64,000 nt of DNA from Spirodela intermedia. Its lineage: Eukaryota > Streptophyta > Magnoliopsida > Alismatales > Araceae. The position numbers and the translations under genes are program-made. Location of the stretch: positions 563,001 to 627,000 of the forward strand of contig LR746273.1 in the NCBI GenBank assembly GCA_902729315.2, in the 5' to 3' direction. Positions 47,301 to 59,584 of the stretch are shown in pieces. Under the pieces are notes generated by a model, which saw only the letters and a list, made by a program, of their open reading frames with translations, made no database searches and was not told the DNA's origin. Position 1 is the stretch's first letter. Every line of letters begins with the position of its first letter.

Positions 47301-48659
47301 TCTTGGACAATTCGAAAACCAAGTTAAATATGACGCATTCTGCTGCAGCAATGCCACGTTAAGTAGCCCACATTGGTTGGCCGTTCCACTGATCTTCAAC
47401 CGATTTTGAGTTGTAGCCTTGTAATGTTAATAAGGGGGTGTAATTGAGAAGCCGACTTACTCTATGTTTGGCAATTTTGTACTGACCTCCAAGCAAGCTC
47501 ATTCTTGGGCAATGCAAAGGCTTAGATGAATACGAATGATGTTATGTGAACAGTTCACGAAAGTGACTGACCAGTCCACTATCCTTCAATTGATTTCGAG
47601 ATTGATGTCTTAATAGCATAATGTTTAGTTTAGAATACCCACCTGATGATTAGGGATGTTGCATGCATCTGATGGCCATTTTTGGGCAATCCGAAGGAAC
47701 CTGTACTCGAAAAAGTCCTAGCTTACCCACTACTATCTCGCTCCTTGCTAAGTTGAAATATGAATACTCAAATAACCCCGCATGAGTTCACCTGGATCAA
47801 CTATCTACCTCATTATATTCCAATTATTTTGAGTTTGATAGCCTAGAAAAATAATTAGTGAGTGGACTTAAAAGGTCGATGCAGAAGATGACTCAGTAAG
47901 GAAATATTTTGTTCGAATAGTCACATAAAAATTGGCATATGTTAACTTATCAATTCACTATTTCCAATTAATCTTGAATTCAATAGCTTGACAGCGTTAT
48001 CATACCTTAGAATCAGACCCAATTCATGTTTAACAATGTTATATCGAAAGAGTTCAGCGATGGGCAACTCAGAAAAGGTTGGCAGCCCCATTTTCGCCGG
48101 TGCAACTCCGGGCTTGATCGCAGCTCCGTCTTCTCAGCCAGTTGGAGATCAAGACTCTTTCTTTCATGACCATAGCTGTGGATGATCAATCGTACGATCG
48201 GGGAATGCGTTGCCTTTATGACAAGCGTGCCAGAGATGGCCTCTTTTCTTCACAAGCGTCTGTAGACAGGCCAACTGTTTGCGTTGTCTGGATACCATGA
48301 ATGAGACAAGGCTAGTGCCCATACTGACAAACCAGATATTTAATAGTCACACATTCTCTCATCACCCTTTGGCAGTTCTAAGAATGGAGCTGAGACCTGT
48401 TCGCAGGAACGCCTTCAGAGCTCTTGAAGACTATCATGAGATGGCGTTCATCGTATTATAAACGTAGATGATCTATCTTCAAGAGTTATTTCTTGCTCCC
48501 GATTCTTGGCCATGGCCAAAACATTGAACAGTGGATATGAAAGAGCTCAGTCATTTGGTGTCTCAGGGTTACATGTCCCACAGGAATCAAACAGTAGCGT
48601 TCCTAGAAAAGTGTTTGTGGGTTCTTCGATCGAAGATCCCTTCAGATAGCGAGCGAGCG

Positions 48660-48724
<65 letters not shown>

Positions 48725-49048
48725 GCTCCAAGTGACCCAACGACGACATATTGAAGCAGCGATACGGAGGGATCATCCATTCCGCCCTTCTCTACTCTTA
48801 TATCGAGTGAAAACTTTAAACGCCTTTGAAGCCCTCATCAGTTCACCTCTAATGGAATAAGGAATCGAATATCGAGAACGCATAAAACACCTTGGCGATA
48901 TTATAAATCTCGAATGAGATATATGCATGTGATATGAATGGGCGTCTCCAAGATTATTGACGGGCAGATGCGCTTCGATTTCTGAAGTGATTAACTCCTT
49001 GACTGAAAATTTGATGAGTATGTGTACACGGATGACAGTGATATCTCA
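44381..49048. other. 4.7-kb intergenic interval, no supportable gene
   Basis: GC-rich just upstream of the DUF668 gene (to about 45.1 kb, probably leader and promoter, ending in CT runs at about 45061-45084), then mixed. A (GA)n at 45617-45638, a TA-rich patch at 45330-45350 and the long (GA)n at 48660-48721 are present. No open frame shows a known domain. Confidence 0.55.
48645..48721 (+). repeat. (GAGC)n then (GA)30 microsatellite
   Basis: A short GAGC run passes into about 30 perfect GA units. It lies about 330 bp downstream of the LBD stop codon, so it may be in or near that gene's 3' region. Confidence 0.95.
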
Positions 49049-50008
49049 TTACGAGTGACGGAGGTAGGCAAGGGCAGCAGATTGAAGGTCGTCCATATCT
49101 TGATACCCCGATTTCCTACCATTTGTCTGCATGTCGACGCAGGCCGATCCGTCATCTCCGCCGAAGTGGAGGTGCACGTCGGCGGCGCTCGAGTGGTCGT
49201 ACTCCATGGAAGACTCTACGCGGTCGGAATCCACCATGGCGCTGCCGTAGAACGGCAAGTTACTGTTGTTCTCCAAATGTTGATTGGAGAGTAACGTGCG
49301 CATCATCTTCACGTCGTCGCCGGAGGGTAAGCAACTCTGGCCATGTTGCTGGTAGGGCAGCAGAGAGTTGCAGAAGTCGTCCTGAGTGCCTGTAGCATAG
49401 CTTTGTGCCGCTTGCGCCTTGAGGGAGGCCAGCTGAGCCTGAAGATTGACGACCTACACGCCAGACCAAGGCAAGAAACGTAAATGCCGATAGAGAAATA
49501 ATGAAATTGAAATCCCCAACTTCTGAATATTCACTAACTAAAACCAAATTGACGACGATATAAAGCCAAAGAATCGGATCGTTTAACTAAAAACTAGAGT
49601 GCATTGATATATGCTGATCACAGGTTTTTTTTCCCCCAATCGATCAATGTACGATTGTTCAACTCCCCGCCCAACAATATCAAGCATGAATCAATAATTT
49701 GTCAGGAGAACCAGCGGGAGAGCACAGACTTGCTGCTGTAGTGCAAAGATGTGAGAGACGCAGCCGTATACGGGGTCTTGGAGCCTGGCCTGGGCCTCAT
49801 AGGAGATGGTGACGGCGGCCTCGCAGCGGTCGGGGAGCGGGAGATGCATGAGGAGCTTCGAGACGTTGCTGGCACCGAAGACCTTGTGTATGGCGGCAAA
49901 GTGTGTGGCTCCCTGCTCGTGACAGAAGTATGGCGCAAAGACGCACCCTCTGACGCACTTCCTCCTCAGGAACTTGCAGGCTCCACAGGGTGAACCGAAG
50001 CCGGTCAT
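49049..50008 (-). CDS. LOB-domain (LBD) transcription factor, CRL1/ARL1/LBD29-like
   Basis: A class I LATERAL ORGAN BOUNDARIES factor of 227 aa. Exons 50008-49730 and 49453-49049 are separated by a 276-bp intron (CAA/GTCTGT...TGTAG) at the position usual for class I LBDs, right after FALQQQ. It has the C-block CX2CX6CX3C (Cys8, 11, 18, 22), the GAS block with [13 protein letters not shown], the invariant DPVYG, and a coiled coil ([14 protein letters not shown]). The N-terminus [20 protein letters not shown] and the C-terminal [17 protein letters not shown] tail match rice CRL1/ARL1 as I remember it. CRL1/ARL1 is the auxin-induced gene needed for crown root initiation; LBD16/LBD29 are the lateral-root counterparts in Arabidopsis. 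Role here is by orthology. TGTCTC-type sites lie upstream. Confidence 0.93.
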
Positions 50009-50107
50009 CCTCCCCAATGCAGAAGAGAAGACGGATGCTTCTCTCCCTCTTTCACTTTTCTCGTTCTTCTTCGTTGAAGTCAAGGCTAGGGCGCCCCACA
50101 TGGCGGG

Positions 50108-50116
50108 CTTATAAGG
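50108..50116 (-). promoter_or_regulatory. TATA box of the LBD gene
   Basis: CCTTATAAG on the - strand, about 100 bp before the ATG, a normal distance for a short leader. Confidence 0.55.
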
Positions 50117-50171
50117 ACCAGTCGGAGGTAGGGAGAGACGATCAGACGCCGAGGAATAGATAATTCGCCAA

Positions 50172-50475
50172 TGTCTCCCAAATGGCCTACAAATTGTGAT
50201 GTTTCGATTTTCCCCATCCACACACACACATAACCGGAAATTAAAATACTCCTCTGAAGTGACCAAACAGGCGAACACCGATCACCTCGAGCGTGTTCTT
50301 CTTTCCTAGGGCTGCTGAATCATCCAATGAACGTGTAGTTGGACAGGCTGAATCCACTAAACCTTGACTCTGGGGGGGACGTGATTAAATGGCGCAGACA
50401 TCGATAACCCATTCTACAAGCCATCTTGCGGCAGCGAAGGGGAGCAAAAGACAGAGACACAGTGATTCATGTCTC
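50172..50475. promoter_or_regulatory. Three auxin-response core elements upstream of the LBD gene
   Basis: TGTCTC at 50172-50177 (+), GAGACA at 50454-50459 (TGTCTC on the - strand) and TGTCTC at 50470-50475 (+), all within about 470 bp of the start codon. The last two are back to back, 10 bp apart. ARF proteins bind TGTCTC, and CRL1/LBD29 genes are known ARF targets; function here is inferred. Confidence 0.5.
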
Positions 50476-50986
50476 TTCTGCATCGAAAGGAAAGGATCAT
50501 GATCGCTTTCAATCCTTGTCCATTGCCATTCGCAAACCACCTTGTGGACCGTGACCTTGCGCTGAGATCGGGAAGCACCTCCACTGTGGTGGCTTTCTTC
50601 TATCGCACCTCCTCCGCGGTGTTGGATTAGGGTTACCCGGTAAGATGCATGTCATCAATAAAGTGCGTTGATTCTAGTGGTATGAGGTCTCTCTGAAAGA
50701 CATTGTCTTAATTCATCTGCACAGCGGTTCAAGGGGGAGGGAGTTTGGTAGTGTTACTGTTGCAGCTCAACCCTCAAGGGTGGCTGAGCTTCGGGGACAG
50801 CAAGGCAATGGAATGCTGGATGCGACTATTTGAACATATATGGATCTCTCGCAAAATGCGCCGCGAGTTGGTGGTGGTCAACTAGAGAAATTACATGGGC
50901 TTCGAGGAGATGATAGGGTGGGGAGGGTTGGGGTGGGGGGTGTTTGTTGGGCACAGAGCAAAAGAGAGATAGATGGATAGGCATTT

Positions 50987-50988
<2 letters not shown>

Positions 50989-51047
<59 letters not shown>

Positions 51048-51115
51048 AGAGAGAAAATGAGAGAAAGAGATAAGAGGGAGAGAGAGGGAGGGAAGGAGGG
51101 AGGGGGAGAGAGAGA
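50989..51115 (+). repeat. (GA)24 with imperfect GA/GGGA extension
   Basis: About 50 bp of perfect GA followed by interrupted purine repeats. It lies about 1 kb upstream of the LBD start. Confidence 0.95.
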
Positions 51116-53892
51116 GGTGGTTCTCACTCTTCTCTCCTCTCTGCGAAGCACACTGTGGTCAATTGAATGAATGGTTCAATCTTCTCTTTCAGCACTATCT
51201 CCAGCACTTTTATTTTATTTATTGATTAATTTTTTAACTCATCTTATCTCCTGTGCTGCCTTAAATGAATCATAAAGGAGGTTGACCTAGCTGACCAGGA
51301 CGTAATGCGTCCAGCTTTTCCTAACGTGGCAACACAGCAAGAACGGTAAATTTTCAAACTTAATATTATTCAACATCAATTGTACAAATCTTCTTACACC
51401 AGTACAATTTAATTTACATGTACGATATTATTTTAGAAAAATTTGAAGACCCATTTCTTACATGTAAGGTAGAGTACATTTCCAGTCAAAAGCCTATTTT
51501 TAGCAATATAATAATCCATCGGTCATGGTTTCAGAGAGCAGGTTGCGTTTTGAGTCCTCTTGTTTCTTTTATTTTTACTTTCCAAGATCAACTCGCGACA
51601 GAAAGCTAGCACTCCAGACCCAGTCGGATTCAGCTTCGATGAGGACTGACTCAGAAGCTTTGATTCTTTCTTTTGTAAAACGGTTATCTCAAGCTGTCTT
51701 TTGTGGATTCCTTTCTTCCTCCTCACCCTCTCTCTCTCTCTCTCTCTCTTACAGAAGTACGAGATAGTGCTTCACTAAAGATACTCCAGGCGGGGCCACC
51801 CCGACGACACCGTACCCACGTGGACGAATAATAGGGCTAAAACAAGGTTTTAAGGGGAGTGTAAGGCATGGGAGCACTCTGATAGTCAGGGTCCACGTCA
51901 TATGGTCGGAAAATTTTCCAACGGTCGACGTCAAATGCACGTCAAATCACGAGGCCCACGAGCCCGGGATGTGCGCGGGTGAGGAATATCTTGGAGGGAT
52001 CAGCAACTGTTCCTGGGCTCCGCTCCAAATGTAGCCCAGTGGCCCGGACACGCAATAGTATAGCCGGCAGTCTCCCAGCGTGCGCCTCGCTTCACACCTG
52101 CGCCCTTCGCCAATTAGTGTATAGTACTCGTGCACGAAGGAATCTGGGAGGGATGGAGGGAGACAGAGAGAGAGAAGGCGGAACCTTCATGTGGGCCGTT
52201 AAGCTAGGGGGGATCCCAAGGAAAATGGAAATGAGAAGGGAGGTTGTGGCCGACGGAAACTGAGGGAGCATATAGGCGTGATGTCCTTAAAGGTTTCAGT
52301 CTCCTCGTAGAAAAGCCTACGAGAGATGGTTTAGGATTCTTAACAATCTCCCTTTCCCACGCACACGCTTGAGGGAATCGCCAGACCCACATAACCATCA
52401 CCTCGAAGCTGGAAATCCTCAGGAGTCCAGATCCTCTGGACCCTACCCTGGCTCGTGAGTCCAAGTCCCTAGTTCCCTGGATGAAATCTCTGAAATACGC
52501 ATGTTCTCAAACCATGCTTCGAATAACTTCGGGTGATTCTTGAAATATTTTCGGGATGGAGAATTTTTAAATGAAATAATTCCATCTTTGTCTTAAACCA
52601 ATTTGATACTGAGAAATAAATAAGAACAAATCCTGTACACTAACATATATGTGTATATTCCTATGTTTTAGAGTTGATCAGGTAATGTACTCATTTAATG
52701 TACCATTTCCTCGTTTTACGGGCCAGTGGAGGAGATCCTTGCCTTGGTCCGGTTGCGCTGTGATATTTTCCATCGGGTGTTGTTTTCTTTTGGCAACGTT
52801 CATCACCATTGGATGGCAACGTTCATCACCATCGCGTGTTTCGTCATCACTTCTTATCCCTCTTCATCTTCTTCGTCCTGCTCTCAATCGCTTACAGCTG
52901 TTATCTCTCTGGATGGCCAGTTCACCGAAGAGATGTGAGATCATCTCCTTGATGTGAATTTAGAAATAGACAGGTTAACGTTAACGACTATCCTTTTCTC
53001 ACAAGCCCACGTAATCGTTGGAGTGTTAAATAATCTAATCTTACACCTCAATGGTGTGGTAGATAGGGACGAGGGAACTGTTCATCAGAAGGCTAAGCTA
53101 ACAACAGGGAAGTGTTGATTTGACTACGGGATCTGTCGTATCGTAGGGTGAAACGCATCGGGCCTCCCTCTATTTATCTCCCCTCACAAGACCACGCTGG
53201 CGATCAAGAATTAGGGATGGACAGAAGTAGAAGGATATTAATCATTGAGTTCTTGTGCGGATGCGGGTGATGAATCCGTCGGAGCGGTCAAATTTGGCTG
53301 GGCTCTCGAGTTAACCAGAGACAAGGACCGGTCAAAGGAGCCGACAGGAAAATCGCCCGAGGGACCGCCACACGTGTTAAGGGTATTACCAAATTCTAGG
53401 GTTTGCTGGCATGTTCTCTCTCTGGGCAGCACCGTCGTCAGTCTAACGAAGAACAGTTGGACATCATATTTAAAGTAGCCGGAGGGGTTTCTTGGATACT
53501 CAATATTAACTTTCAAAGAATACTATCAAGTGGGTTTCATTTCACAGGTTTCCAACTCGAATATCTCATTTTTGGTAACCAAGGAAGTTTGTAGGTCTTG
53601 ACCGAAGCCCGGGTCTCAAGTTCCTATCAAGCCAGCTCACGCCCAAGTGAACCCTATTGGGTCACAGTTGGGTCTCGTTTTTCTTCACGACTGCGACGTT
53701 CTCGCATACCCTGAGAAGAAACCGGGTGTCGTCGAACGCGGTGTGGGGGGAAACGATGGTCACGTCTTGTTTGATTTGAAGGCAGATTTTCTACCCCTTG
53801 GCCCGCTTTGAACACGGACAATCATATTTATTTGTTAAATACCACGTGACAAAGCGACTGTGTCACGTCAGATGCCCTTCTGAGGAATAGAT

Positions 53893-53895
53893 AGC

Positions 53896-53928
<33 letters not shown>

Positions 53929-53941
53929 AGGGAGGGAGGGT
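53893..53941 (+). repeat. (GA)n then (GGGA)n microsatellite
   Basis: About 14 GA units followed by four to five GGGA units. Confidence 0.9.
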
Positions 53942-54716
53942 AGAGGCTGTATTGTGTAGTCATGACATATGAAAGGACAAACCACTAACTTTTTTTATGC
54001 TCACAATTGTCGGCCCATGAACTTTGTTCAAAGGAGAGAGAAGTAAGGGAATAGGACGTCGGCAATGGGTTTCGAAAATGAATTTTGAAGAAAGATTGTA
54101 TGAGAAATCGGTCCTTTCAATTATAGAAAGGCCCATTACGCTGAATACATATACCAACTTGTCAAGATTGTTCCTTCGCGCTCTGAAGGAGACTCATTTG
54201 GAAACAACAGAACAGGATTCGTGACACGTTGCAACATCTTCATATCATTTGCTTCCGCACCTTTCTCTTTCTCCCCCTCACACACGCATCGAGCCGTTGG
54301 GAATCGAAAAGAAAAGATGACCACGGACAGGCTTTTCTGTTTAGAATGTCGTTCATACCAGGCCGTCGAGTTCCCCAGAACCTGTCCTAGATAAAATCTG
54401 TTCAACCACTCAACCAGTGGACGTTCTTGTGAGCAGAGGGACTATCGTCCTCCCCACGACTCTTTCCGGGCGGTCGGCGTTCTTCATGGTCTACTTACGC
54501 ACTTTGTGATACGGCATACAACAATCCCTTAGTCTCGTTTTCGCGAACTCGGGAGGGAGCTTCAATCAGAGTAGGCAGGCCCTCTGGTTCCGTCAAATAA
54601 CCTGTGTGGGGCCCCGCCATTCCTCCCCCTTAATCCGTTGCTTTCCAGCCCTATGACCAGATATTGCCGTTCGTCTCCCCGCACTCCTCATTGGAGCCTC
54701 TAGTATAGACAAAATA

Positions 54717-54718
54717 CA

Positions 54719-54790
<72 letters not shown>

Positions 54791-54898
54791 CTCTCCCTCT
54801 CTGTGTGTGTTCATTCCAGAGTTCTTTCTCCCAAAAAAATCATTGTAGAATCCCCCCTCTACACATATATATACATGTATATCAATATGTATATAGAT

Positions 54899-54946
<48 letters not shown>
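54717..54946. repeat. Inverted pair of long microsatellites: (CT)33 and (GA)22
   Basis: (CT)n at about 54721-54787 and (GA)n at about 54901-54944 are complementary arms separated by about 115 bp containing a TATATA-rich patch. They mark the right edge of the gene island. Confidence 0.95.
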
Positions 54947-57782
54947 TAGTTGTCGATCTGAGTTCAACTAAGGTAGATCTAAAGGAAACTCAGATGAAGC
55001 AAGTATCTTGGTGCAAAATGTCGAGAAGTTGATTATGAATGAGAATTGTAGTGCGCACAATTGATATTGAACTTTACCTACGACATAGAAAATGATTATT
55101 GATGTTAAAATCTTTTATTTCCCTTATGGGAAGTGGGATTTGAAGTATTATAAATACTAGATTGATTGTTACAAAACATGTTAATGATAAAACATGTTTG
55201 CATCGATTTTGAGCTCATAATATTTGTGTTGACCAAGAACAACAGACAATAAAAATGGTCAATTCAAGTCAGTATATTTTTTATTTTCTTTTCATAGAGA
55301 TATCATTATCTTATCCACAAACGAAATATAAGAGAAACTTGTGATTGAGCATATGTTATTTTGATATTCCTATGTTTTTAGCAAAGGAATTGATGTAGTT
55401 CACCTCATTCAAATAAAGAACTGAAGCATTATGAACTCAATGAAAAATTAGGAATGCCACAATACTTTAATAACTATAAAAAAAATATTAGGCATTCATT
55501 AATAACCATCAGAGTAGCCATGAGCAGCTTAGTTCTTGTCATTCTTGGGTAAAAAAAATGTCTCCCAATAAAAAATCATTAGTTGGCATTTAAAGTAGAG
55601 GACATTGGCTTCATAAAAACTTTTATACATGTTAAAAAAAAATATCTACTATTGTGTCAAAGGTCAAACCTTCCTTTGTCCAAAGCCCACACTCTGCTAG
55701 AATGTAATAAATCTAAAATATTTAGAGGAATCATTTATGTTAAGGGCTCATTTTAACAATTGAGTACTATCACGAGAAAAGTGTATTGATTCACAAGAGT
55801 TGATTGATTCATATCAAAGATACATAATTATCAACCATATGTCAATGCATTCCTAAAATTATGTAATAAAAATATTTATTATTCAAGTTTAACGACCATG
55901 TGTCTCAAAAACAATTTTGTTAATAATTGGAACTACTAATTCTTTTTTTGAGATTCTACAAAAAATTACCTACACATAAAAAAGGTGATTTTTTTTACAA
56001 AAAGTATTATAAGGTTACATCATAAATAGTCAAATGCATTGAAAAGAGAGCATACATTTGAAAATGATGTAAATACTTTTAAAGTCTTCAAGACATGCTT
56101 AAGATTTTGCATACATAAAAGATGATTTAAGCAGTTTTCTTCAAGCCTCTAATATATGATATGAGCAACATGAGATTGTTTGTCATAAGTTTATTGCAAT
56201 TTCTGCAATACATAGTTCTAATCTCATTGTCAAAGCCTCAACATATTCAAAGGAATAGATTGATTGTAGTCCTTGGTACTTCAGAAATTTAGTACTCACG
56301 TATCATTGGCATAGTTGTTGGCATATAGAGGTGGCCACCATATAAAAAGATCATAAGACCACGTGTAGACTAAAAATTCTCATTATAATATCTATCACAT
56401 GTAGTTAAATTTTAAAAAAATAGAAATTAACTTACTTTTTTACTCATGAAAGACTTGGAAGAAAAAATATAAATGACTTTTAGAACAACATACATCAACT
56501 ATGTTTCAAGTAGAAAATGAGGAGAGAATAATAAATTTAAATACATATAGCATAAATTATTTTTCATAATTATAGAGGTCCAAGGATGTAAATTTAAGCT
56601 TTAAATATTCTTACTACACTTCAGAGGACTATTATATTTAATTATTGCTAAAATCTTGATTTTGATAGTAACACAAAAATGAATCAAGCTAACTTAAACA
56701 TTGATCTCAAATTAAAGGTTTTGACCACTAGACATTAAAAAGTTCAATTACCATGTAGACTAAATTTTTTAATCATAACTTTAGATTGAGTAGTCTATTG
56801 TGAAACTCATAGTGGTTGAAATTTGTTCTAAGTTAGGCATAAAATTTTGAATGCCTTTATTAACTCTGGATTAAATGACTTAATTGTTGAAAAAATTCAT
56901 GGATTTCAATTACAAGATGAAATTGCCATGCTTTCGAATGTTTTAATTATCTATGTCTTTATTCCAAATAGTCCACAATGGACAAGAAGGTATAACTATC
57001 CTATTGCAAACTAAATATTAGGTTTAGTATACATAATTACTAAAAATATTTCATGACTCTAGATTATTACATCTATGTTAAATTAATATTTGTGTTTTGA
57101 ATTGTGTATTGGTCCTGTACTTCAAAGAGTATGTGAAAAATCTAACACAACTTTTCAAAAAATATTTAAGGGAACTTCCATCACTTATATAGACATACAT
57201 ACCTAACACGACTTTTAAAAAAAAAATTTAGGAAACTTCCATCACGTTTATAGACATACATACCTAGAAGCTAATTGAAAGATGAAGATCATGATGTTGA
57301 TGCCCTTGATTTTGATGATGAAAAAAAATAAATTATTGGAAAATTATTATATGATATTGATGCTTAATTTTATGCTTCACTTATTTGATTAAAGTGCATA
57401 TAGATTCAAAAAACTAATTATATTGCTTTTTTATATCAGATGATTATGACTTCATTAAAAATGATGAAACTATAAGGTTGTAATCCTTGAGATTAAGTTG
57501 TTATTTATCTTTAGAAAATCTTAGGATAAAGAATTATGAACATAAGAAATATCTACAAATGAAAGGTTAAGTATATGATAATATGGTATGAGTCAACACA
57601 CATATCACCACATTCACCAAAATGTAATATTTTCACCTGAATTATATATGATGATCTAACCATATTGTTGAAGCATTTACTAGTTTTATATGACATGAGA
57701 TAGGGTCTTCTAACTACCATGTATCCTAAATTAACAAGACAACAAAGAAGGTATCAAAGATTAAAGTCTAGAAAGAATATCT
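54947..57782. other. AT-rich repeat-like DNA, no gene seen
   Basis: Strongly AT-rich with no open frame of note. One direct duplication lies at about 57136-57264. Composition resembles decayed transposon DNA, but I recognise no protein domain. Confidence 0.5.
57136..57264 (+). repeat. Tandem duplication of a ~62-bp unit
   Basis: CTAACACxACTTTTxAAAAA, then AACTTCCATCAC and TAGACATACATACCTA, occur twice in a row with a few differences. Confidence 0.8.
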
Positions 57783-59330
57783 TGATAGTGACATGTGATG
57801 TGGTTCGAAGTTGTTATTAGAATCATCAATCAATTTTAATAATTTATAGAACTAAATTCACCAAAAAAAATAATAATAATTTTAAATGGGTATAGTGGTG
57901 AGCTAGGTCGTCTCCTCAGGGAAGGCTTTTAAAAATATTTTTATTCCCTAATTTAAAGAATTATGAAATTAAGTAGAAGATTTAAATTGATATTCAAAGC
58001 AATAAAGGAAATAAAATGGCAAATAAATGTAAATACGAATTTAAAAATTAAATGAATTAAAATCAGTAAAATAAATATGCTTTGGAATGAGAAAAAATAG
58101 AAGAGAAACAAGTAAAGAAATGATTAAACCTAAGAAAATAAAATTATTTCGCAGATCAAACAAGAAAATAATGAAAAATCTATTAAAAATCAAACTTACA
58201 ACCCTTAGACTGCATGGCTTGATGTCGACCTCTGGGTAGCGCTTCTCAGTCTTGCATCCAGTTTAACGCAATGGATTTAAGGTGAAAAGGGTAGAGGAGA
58301 ACAATCAAAATCAACGATGCATTCTTCAGATTCCTATTTTCGCATCAGAAAGAAGAACAACGTTTTCTCTAAAGAACAACCCAAGAAAAACTCCGAAAAA
58401 ACTCCCTTTCTCTCCCCTCTTCCTCCTTTTTGTCCCCCAGATCCGCAAATCGCGTTTTCTGTTCTCACTTCCGATTTTCTCCGATTTGTCCGGCATTTTC
58501 CCCTTCTCTCGCGCGGCAAAAATCGATATTATCTTTTTTACCAAATGATAATCGATATTTGAACCTATACCCTTCTGCGGGCACGAGAGAATAATCGATA
58601 TCGTTTGTTTTACCAGAATAATTCATATTTATACATATATTCTTTACACGTGGTTGATGCAGACCGTTGGATCCTCGCGCCTCTGAAGAGAGCACACGTA
58701 AGCCATGATCGCCGTACATAACCATCGGCTCTCGCTTCTTTCGCGTTCTTTATCGGGATCCGTGTGCATCGCATGCAGATACCCACTGTTGGAATGGCGG
58801 CTACTTTTCGTGCGTTGATGCTACGACGTGGCGTCTCCTGCACCGTCGGATTGTCTACGGTCACCGTTGGATCCCGGAGCTACTTTTTCGTATGACGGCG
58901 GCAGTGACGTGGCTTCATGTGGTGCGTCGGATCTGACCACTGCTATCGCGCTACCGTCAGATCTGAAAAGAATAACAAGATAAAGTTAATCCCATATCGG
59001 AAATATTATGAGTATATAATAATGACGTTATCTGATTATATTTATTTTAATGCCTAAATTTTTTGTATATTTCAATTAATCATAAAAATTTAGCCCAATA
59101 AGATTTTATTTAAAATAAAATAAATGAGAATTAAGCCTCAAGGTATGAAATAAAATTTAATTAGTTTTCATTTTATTCATAAAATATCAATTTAAATTAA
59201 GATGTAGAGAGGTTCATTTAAATAGCAAATAAAATAATTAACATGATAACTTGTGAAATATTTCTCAAATATACATTATTCTCCCTGATTTGATAATAGA
59301 TTAGCATATAGTTTTCACAAGTTATCAACA
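57783..59330 (-). mobile_element. Probable antisense Ty3/gypsy LTR remnant
   Basis: On the - strand, 57925 to about 57880 reads CCTTCCCTGAGGAGACGACC followed by a CTCACCACTATACC block. This is the near-3'-end signature of many plant Ty3/gypsy LTRs. On the same strand a promoter-like TATATACTCAT stretch and a GATATGGGATTAA block lie near 58990-59020. TGTTGATAACTTGTG at about 59330 could be the LTR start. The centre (about 58200-58960) is GC-richer. No matching target duplication was found (TATCT against TGTAA), so the ends are uncertain. Confidence 0.4.
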
Positions 59331-59584
59331 TGTAAGATGTTTACTTTGACAAAAAGGAAAGAAAAAAAATAATTTGATTTGATATGGATACTCAATTATT
59401 CTCCATCAAGTTATAAAATTTCAGTTTTAATTTAAATTCAAGTAGCCATAGTAATAGAGGTATTTAATGCTTGGAAGGACCAAACATGATTACCATGTAT
59501 TTTGAAAAATGAATTTTTTTAATGAATATCTTGAATACTGTAAATCTAATAAATCAGAAAAATTAGGACATGACTAACGCTTAT
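59331..59584. other. AT-rich spacer
   Basis: Nothing recognisable between the LTR remnant and the inverted family A copy. Confidence 0.4.

Larger units (their letters stand above)
50009..54720. other. 4.7-kb interval upstream of the LBD gene, no supportable gene
   Basis: Contains the LBD promoter sites and GA/CT microsatellites at about 50989-51038 (with GA-rich extension to about 51115), 51729-51750 and 53893-53940. Short open frames have no recognisable domain. Confidence 0.55.

Noticed and set aside
48645-48721. CRISPR-like or tandem gene repeat
   Set aside because: A plain GA microsatellite with no spacers, in a plant nuclear context.
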